This document shows positions 59,229 to 64,000 of a stretch of DNA of 64,000 nt, piece by piece. The translations under genes and the position numbers were made by a program. The notes below the pieces were generated by a model that was given only the letters and a program-made list of their open reading frames with translations, did no database searches and was not told the DNA's origin. The first letter of the stretch is position 1. Each line of letters begins with the position of its first letter. Source of the DNA: Riptortus pedestris (lineage: Eukaryota > Arthropoda > Insecta > Hemiptera > Alydidae); assembly GCA_019009955.1 (NCBI GenBank), contig CM032233.1, positions 97,504,001 through 97,568,000 on the forward strand, given 5' to 3'.

Positions 59229-62200
59229 CTATTTGTCAAGTTGAGTTGATTGTTTGGCTGCTTTGTCTACTATATCACTTTGAGATATGCCCACATGGCC
59301 GGGTAGCCAATAAATAGTAATGTGTTTTTTTAGCCTAGGAATATTGTTAAAAATTTCAATAATAAGGGGATTGGTGGAGTATATGTCTTCAAGTGACTTT
59401 ATTGAACTTAATGAGTCTGTACAAATGACTATGTCTCTTTTAGTAGTTGTGATGTTCGTTAGTCCTAAGAGTATAGGCTGTAATTCTGTCGTGTAGATTG
59501 TATTGTAGTCATATAGTTTTTTGTGCACAGTATTGTCTCCTACAACTGCAGCTATCCCAGTCCCATAGTCTGTTTTGGATGCGTCTGTGAATATAAAATA
59601 TGACTCTCTCCGGTCTAATGTGTATGCCTGGAATTCTTTTTTATATATGGTAGTCGAAATGGGGTCTTTTTGAGAGTAGTTAGAAAGGGAAATATTTATA
59701 TCAAGTTTATTACTGAGTGTCCAAGGGGGAAAGTCATTTTGTCTGTAGTTTGAAATATGAATTTCAGGTATGTCAGTAAATGTTTCTTTGTATCTGATTA
59801 TTAGGGGTTTCTGTGCTGTAGGATTTCTTTGGTATGTCTCAAAAAGAGGGTTATTTATGTAATTGAGACATGGGCTATTTGATGAAATACTTTTTAGGAT
59901 ATATTTTGAAATTAGAAGTTGTCTTCTATATGTTAAGGGTGGTTCACCAGATTCAGCACATAAGCTTAAAACAGGAGTGGATTTAAATGCTCCTGTGGCA
60001 ATGCGGATTCCTGCGTGATGAATAGTGTCTAGCATTTTTAAAGTTGTGTGTTTGGCAGACGAGTATGCTACACACCCATAATCTAGGATTGAGCGCGTAA
60101 AAGATCTATAAGAACGTTAGCATCAGACTTCTGTCAGCGCCCCACTTGCTATTTCCAAGAACTTTCAAAAAATTCAATGTTTTATTTGATTTATTATAGA
60201 GTTCTTTTATATGAGGCACCCATGTTAATTTAGAGTCAAAAATAGCACCTAGAAATTTAATTTCTTTTACCTGTAATTGTCTTTTTTTTTGTAAACAATG
60301 TATATTTTGATTTTTCAGTGGAAAATTTTAGGCCGTTCCATTTACTCCATCTTTCTAATAATCTCACTGTATTTTGCATGGTATTTTATAGAATATTTAT
60401 ATCTGATGATGACATATAAAAGAAGAAATCGTCCAAAAAGAGGGAATATTTTATATCTGGTGGTATGCTGAAGCGCACTGAATCAATGCCTATAAGAAAT
60501 AATGTTGTACTGAGTACGCCTCCCTGAATGACTCCACGTTCTTGCCTAAACGATCTAGAGACAGTCGACCCTACTTTAACTTTAAAAGACCTATTTGTTA
60601 ATAAAAAATTAACAAATGTTATTATCTTTCCTCCAACATTCCATTCGTTCAATTTATATAAAATAGTACCTGGCCACAATGTATCAAATGCTTTTTGAAT
60701 ATCTAAAGCAACTGCTAATGTTGATTCTTTTAGAAGAAAAGCATTTAAGATATCATTCTCTAGTTTTGTAATATGGTCCATTGTGGAATGATTAGGTTTA
60801 AAACCACATTGAAAATTAGATATTAGTCCATTTTTCTCAATGAACCACATTAATCTTTTATTGATAATTCGTTCAAATAACTTACAGATACAATTAGTTA
60901 GAGAAAGGGCGAAAATTTCCTGGTGAGGGATCTTTCTTGTTAGGCTTTATAACAGGTATAATTAATGATTCTTTCCATGAAGAAGGATATTCGCCTGTGT
61001 TTAATGATTTATTAAATAGTTTAAGCAATACGATCAGGGAAGATTTAGGTAACTTTTTTAAAATTTCATTGCTACTCCCATCTTCTCCTGGGCTAGTATT
61101 TTTTTGATTTATTAAGGGCGTATCGAAGTTCATAAAATGAAATGGGCTCATTCAAAGGATTGATATTACTATAGTCTAAAGAGTATGGAATTCCCATTAC
61201 ATTTGACATGTAAAGCTATAATTCTGGATTAGTATTTTGTGCGGAATGTATCTTTGAGAAATGGTCTCCAAGAATGGATGCTATTTTAGCAGGATCAACA
61301 ACAATCGTATTATTGGTTTTTAAAGCAGAAATAGGCTCTTTGTACTGTAAAAATTGTATAGAATCAATCTTATTGCAAATTAAATTTACTATAAATAATG
61401 TTATATACATTTATTCTGTATCTCGAATATTAACCGAGATATTTGCATTTTTCTGTTTTCAGCTTCTAGATGAGATCGGCTAACTTCGGGTCTAGTCGTG
61501 AGTTTCCGTGAATAGTTAGTTCGGGCCGTTACCGTAACTGTTCGACTCTGTATTCTGAAATTTCTCTATTGTATAACTTCACGTGGGAAATCTGCTTAGT
61601 TTACGCAGCCCCTGCGTGACGGACTTTTCCTGCAAATGCTAGTTTTTGGTATATACAAATCTGCTAATATTTTGATCATTGGAGTTAAATCATCAAGTGA
61701 TTGGGCTTCATTTAAATCTAAGCTCTCACATAAGTATTTTTTAAAACCTTCCCAGTTTGTTTTTTTAATGTTGTATCGGGGAACTGAGGGCAATGTTTGT
61801 AGAGAGGAATTCAGTGATATGAAAATTGGGAAGTGATCACTGCTCATTAAATCTGGATAAGTTTCCCACGAAAATTGGGTATAGATTGTGCTAGATGAAG
61901 CTGAAATATCAATACTTGAAAAAGTTTTATTTTTTGGACAAAGACGAGTAGGTGATTTGTTGTTTAATGGGATCATATCACATTTGTCTAGAATATTTTG
62001 AATCAAACGACCTCTACTATTAGTTATTGTTGAACCCCATGTGTGGTTTTGAGAATTAACGTCAGCTAGCAATAATATGGGAGGAGGTAGTTGCAAGAGG
62101 AAGTCTGTAAGTGATTGGGTATCAATCGACTCTTTAGGTGGCAGATACAATGAACATATAGTAAGTCTGAAAGGAACATATACGGATGCAGCAACCGTTT

Positions 62201-62420
62201 GCAAAGTAGTATAGAGCCTTAATGGTTCGCTGAAAATGTTGTGTTTAACGTAAAGTGCAACTCCCCCTGACGCTCTGCATCCAAGAGTATAGCTCCTGTT
62301 GTAACATTTATAACCAGTGAACTTGATTTAATGGTTCTGCTGCGTATGAGTTTCTTGCAAAGCTATAATTTGTAGGAATTTTTCTTTTAAAAGAATGGCC
62401 AGATCTTATTTATGTAGTTA
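59229..62420 (-). mobile_element. I-like LINE remnant with endonuclease, RT and RNase H
   Basis: Minus strand. The endonuclease C-half is at 62204-61640 (CSLYLPPKESI; LLADVNSQNHTWGS; SSDHFPIFISL). A family B insertion occupies 61350-61626. RT pieces are at 61345-60386: TSPGEDGSSNEILKKLP, YPSSWKESLIIPVIKPNKKD, CGFKPNHSTMDHITKLE, LAVALDIQKAFDTLW, ERGVIQGGVLSTTLF, and the catalytic box as FLDDFFFYM. The thumb continues in broken frames. RNase H is at 60035-59229: YFIFTDASKTDYGTG, YTTELQPILLG, ICTDSLSSIKS and YWLPGHVGISQSDIVDKAAK, with D, E, D and the final D visible. Frame breaks make it inactive. Confidence 0.85.
61350..61626 (-). mobile_element. Family B fragment inserted in the LINE
   Basis: The right edge CTGCTTAGTTTACGCAGCCC, then CTGCGTGACGGACT is the inverted B 5' hairpin end. 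The left part matches B internal sequence (ACAATTGTATAGAATCAATC-like), and the B 3' end is absent. The LINE endonuclease and RT readings lie on either side, so insertion came after the LINE. Confidence 0.75.
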
Positions 62421-62918
62421 AAGTCCGTTAAGATTCCACTGACAGATTTGGATCATTTAAGAAGTATATTATAATGAAATTGAATAACTGTTTGTTCTCT
62501 TTAGCTCTTATACGACTTTTATTAATACCGAAAACGTAAATGTTTATGAAATTGCATAAGTACTTTAATTCATGAGATTTATTTAATATTAAGATATTAA
62601 AATTGATAAGAGCTTCTCCTTGTGGCTGGCTCCCCTCCGCTACCTTCTTATCGCTATCTTGAGGCATCTAAAGGCCGGTCCAGACGCTCCGTTTTGCACA
62701 ACGTTTTGTCTGCGGAGTTCAAAACGTTGCAGGTAAAACGTTGCGTGTGGACTGGAAAACTGTGCAGTTTTGAACCCATTTCGAAGACGGTACAGTTTTA
62801 GTAAAACTGAGCCAGAGAGCATAGATTTCCTTGAACTGCGCAGACAAGTCGGCGTGTGTGGACGGTAGCACCGTTTTCCGATTCATTTTGATACTCAGTT
62901 TCAATTCGTCAGGCGACA

Positions 62919-63119
62919 ATGGCTGACCTTCGGCAATGTTCTAGGGAGTTTTTAACAGATTTTATTGCTCTGTATGAAAGTTTCCCGTGCATTTGGCTTG
63001 TTAAATCAAAAGAATACAGTGACAGGGTTAAGAAGGGGGAGGCGTATGAAAGTTTAGCAAATAAATTTAAAGAAATTGATGCAACGGCAATCATTTTCAT
63101 AGCTTCATCACGGCAATAA
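62919..63119 (+). pseudogene. Harbinger MADF/Myb-like DNA-binding protein, N-terminal part
   Basis: ATG at 62919. Encodes MADLRQCSREFLTDFIALYE, SFPCIWLVKSKEYSDRVKKG, and EAYESLANKFKEID. This is the first helices of a MADF domain (F(I)..Y...P.LW.....Y......K..A...LA). In Harbinger transposons this partner protein aids nuclear entry and DNA binding of the transposase. The reading ends at a stop in unrelated sequence at the deletion junction, so only about 55 family residues remain. Confidence 0.75.
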
Positions 63120-63353
63120 TTGCCTTTCATGTGCTGATATTACTGTTCTCATACAAGTATTTTCTTTGGTGATATGCGGTGTCACTAATTCCAATAAATA
63201 AGTATATGTGTCAACGTCCATTCGCAAGTAGTTCCGCCAATCAGTAGGTTCATCACGTAACTCACGCAATAATTTGATATGGGAAAAGTGCTTCCTTTTT
63301 AGAAGCCACTTCCGCTTCCACTTTGAACACCGGGTACTTCTGATATGTTGCAA
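63108..63353 (-). pseudogene. HARBI1-type transposase, N-terminal fragment
   Basis: Minus strand: KWLLKRKHFSHIKLLRELRD, EPTDWRNYLRMDVDTYTYLL, ELVTPHITKENTCMRTVISA, then HERQLLP. This is the well-conserved N-terminus of HARBI1/ALP1-like nucleases (LL..LR..D...+.N+.RM....F..LL..+.P.I...+T.+R..IS..ERL). The DDE nuclease domain is entirely absent. It stops at the same junction as the MADF fragment. Confidence 0.8.
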
Positions 63354-63495
63354 TCTTTTTTTTTAACAAGACACATCGCGAAAATTAGACAGACTATTAT
63401 CTCCTCCATGACGATCTCTCACAAAACTGAGCAAAATATACAGATATGTCTGTGCCGTGTGGACGCTCTACAAATTGTAACGTTTTCATTCCGTC

Positions 63496-64000
63496 TTAAC
63501 CCTAGTATTACCGACCTCTCCCAGGTCGCATGGATTACCAAGGGGGGGGGGGCTCCTCGAGCCCACAACCTTAAAAACCTTTTATTTTGGTTCTATAATT
63601 TTTTAAAAATTTTTATTTCTATTGGATTATGTTTAATGAACGTTTCTTATGACACCTGTGAAAAAAAAATTAAAAAAAAAATTAAACACAAAAATAAAAA
63701 TAAATTAAAAAAAAAAGTTCAGATGGGGAAAAAAGGATGACTTTAAATTAAATGTAATTTTATTCTACTGGAGGAACATATCTAAACATTGTTAGAATAA
63801 AAAGTTATCTATATCTAAGTTATTATAACATTATAATAGAATAATAATTTAAGAAAATATAATTATCAGATTCGTAATGCAATTATCGGTGCTTTTGCAC
63901 AATAATTTTTTTTCCGAGTGTTTATCCAGGATGCAGCATGGACTAACTGTTCCCCTAGTTGGGAACAACCTAGAAAATCTTCTCTTTTCTAAAAAAGTAC
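63496..64000. other. No recognised gene
   Basis: AT-rich. Contains TTAACCCTAGTATTACCGAC at 63496 and a G-run at 63542-63551. Long A-runs occur near 63660-63715. Confidence 0.45.

Larger units (their letters stand above)
62673..63495. mobile_element. Internally deleted Harbinger (PIF) element
   Basis: The left terminus is GGCCGGTCCAGACGCTCCGT, with CAAAACGTTGCAGG-type subterminal repeats. The right side has GTGTGGACGCTCTACAA near 63458-63475, an inverted approximation of the left end. Two gene fragments point at each other: MADF (+) from 62919 and HARBI1-type nuclease (-) from 63353. They meet at about 63110, where the middle of the element is missing. Confidence 0.75.

Noticed and set aside
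63496..63516. piggyBac-type end (TTAACCCTAG)
   Set aside because: Only one short end, with no inverted partner in the window.

Overview
This is a eukaryotic, intron-containing, AT-rich window dominated by decayed transposable elements. One recognisable host gene lies in it. An arthropod, most likely an insect, fits best. The evidence is a six-exon-fragment FKBP6/Shutdown-type piRNA co-chaperone gene, I-like LINEs with RNase H domains, a Tc1 DD34E transposon, Penelope-like and Harbinger remnants, and Helitron/Helentron-like elements with internal repeats. Species cannot be named from the sequence alone. I found no bacterial-style operon, no CRISPR array, no rRNA and no credible functional tRNA gene.

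Layout. 1-0.75 kb: tandem repeat. 1.2-3.4 kb: I-like LINE remnant (+), split by a SINE-like insertion with a 13-nt target duplication. 4.4-11.9 kb: two more LINE remnants (+), four copies of an exon-like repeat on the minus strand, and a large (GA)n tract. 13.7-15.3 kb: internally deleted LINE (-). 17.5-19.1 kb: Tc1 element with a nearly intact transposase (one in-frame TGA). 19.4-29.2 kb: the shutdown/FKBP6-like gene (+). Its introns hold Helitron-like pieces and two Penelope-like remnants. 30.2 kb: a candidate exon of a neighbouring minus-strand gene. 30.7-44.1 kb: a dense cluster of about ten head-to-tail and inverted Helitron/Helentron-like non-autonomous elements (family A), joined by (TA)n. 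42.6-43.4 kb: a repeat with a tRNA-like head. 44.5-51.4 kb: a structurally complete but mutated I-clade LINE (+), bounded by a 13-nt target duplication and a poly(A) tail. Its 3' part holds a TIR-bearing insertion and a GC-rich, exon-like island. 51.8-52.5 kb: a second Helitron/Helentron-like family (B). 54.2-58.3 kb: a LINE with coiled-coil ORF1, endonuclease and RT (-). 58.3-62.4 kb: more family B and another I-like LINE (-). 62.7-63.5 kb: an internally deleted Harbinger element with MADF and HARBI1-type gene fragments.

The most notable host observation is that the shutdown-like gene keeps clean open exons and splice sites for its N-terminus, TPRs and C-terminus, but no exon for the FKBP domain is visible. 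The intron where it should lie is only about 410 bp long, and the flanking exon phases do not match. Among the mobile elements, family B shows conserved hairpins at both ends, with a compensatory base change in the 5' stem. The 6.9-kb LINE carries foreign-looking GC-rich sequence inside its target duplications.
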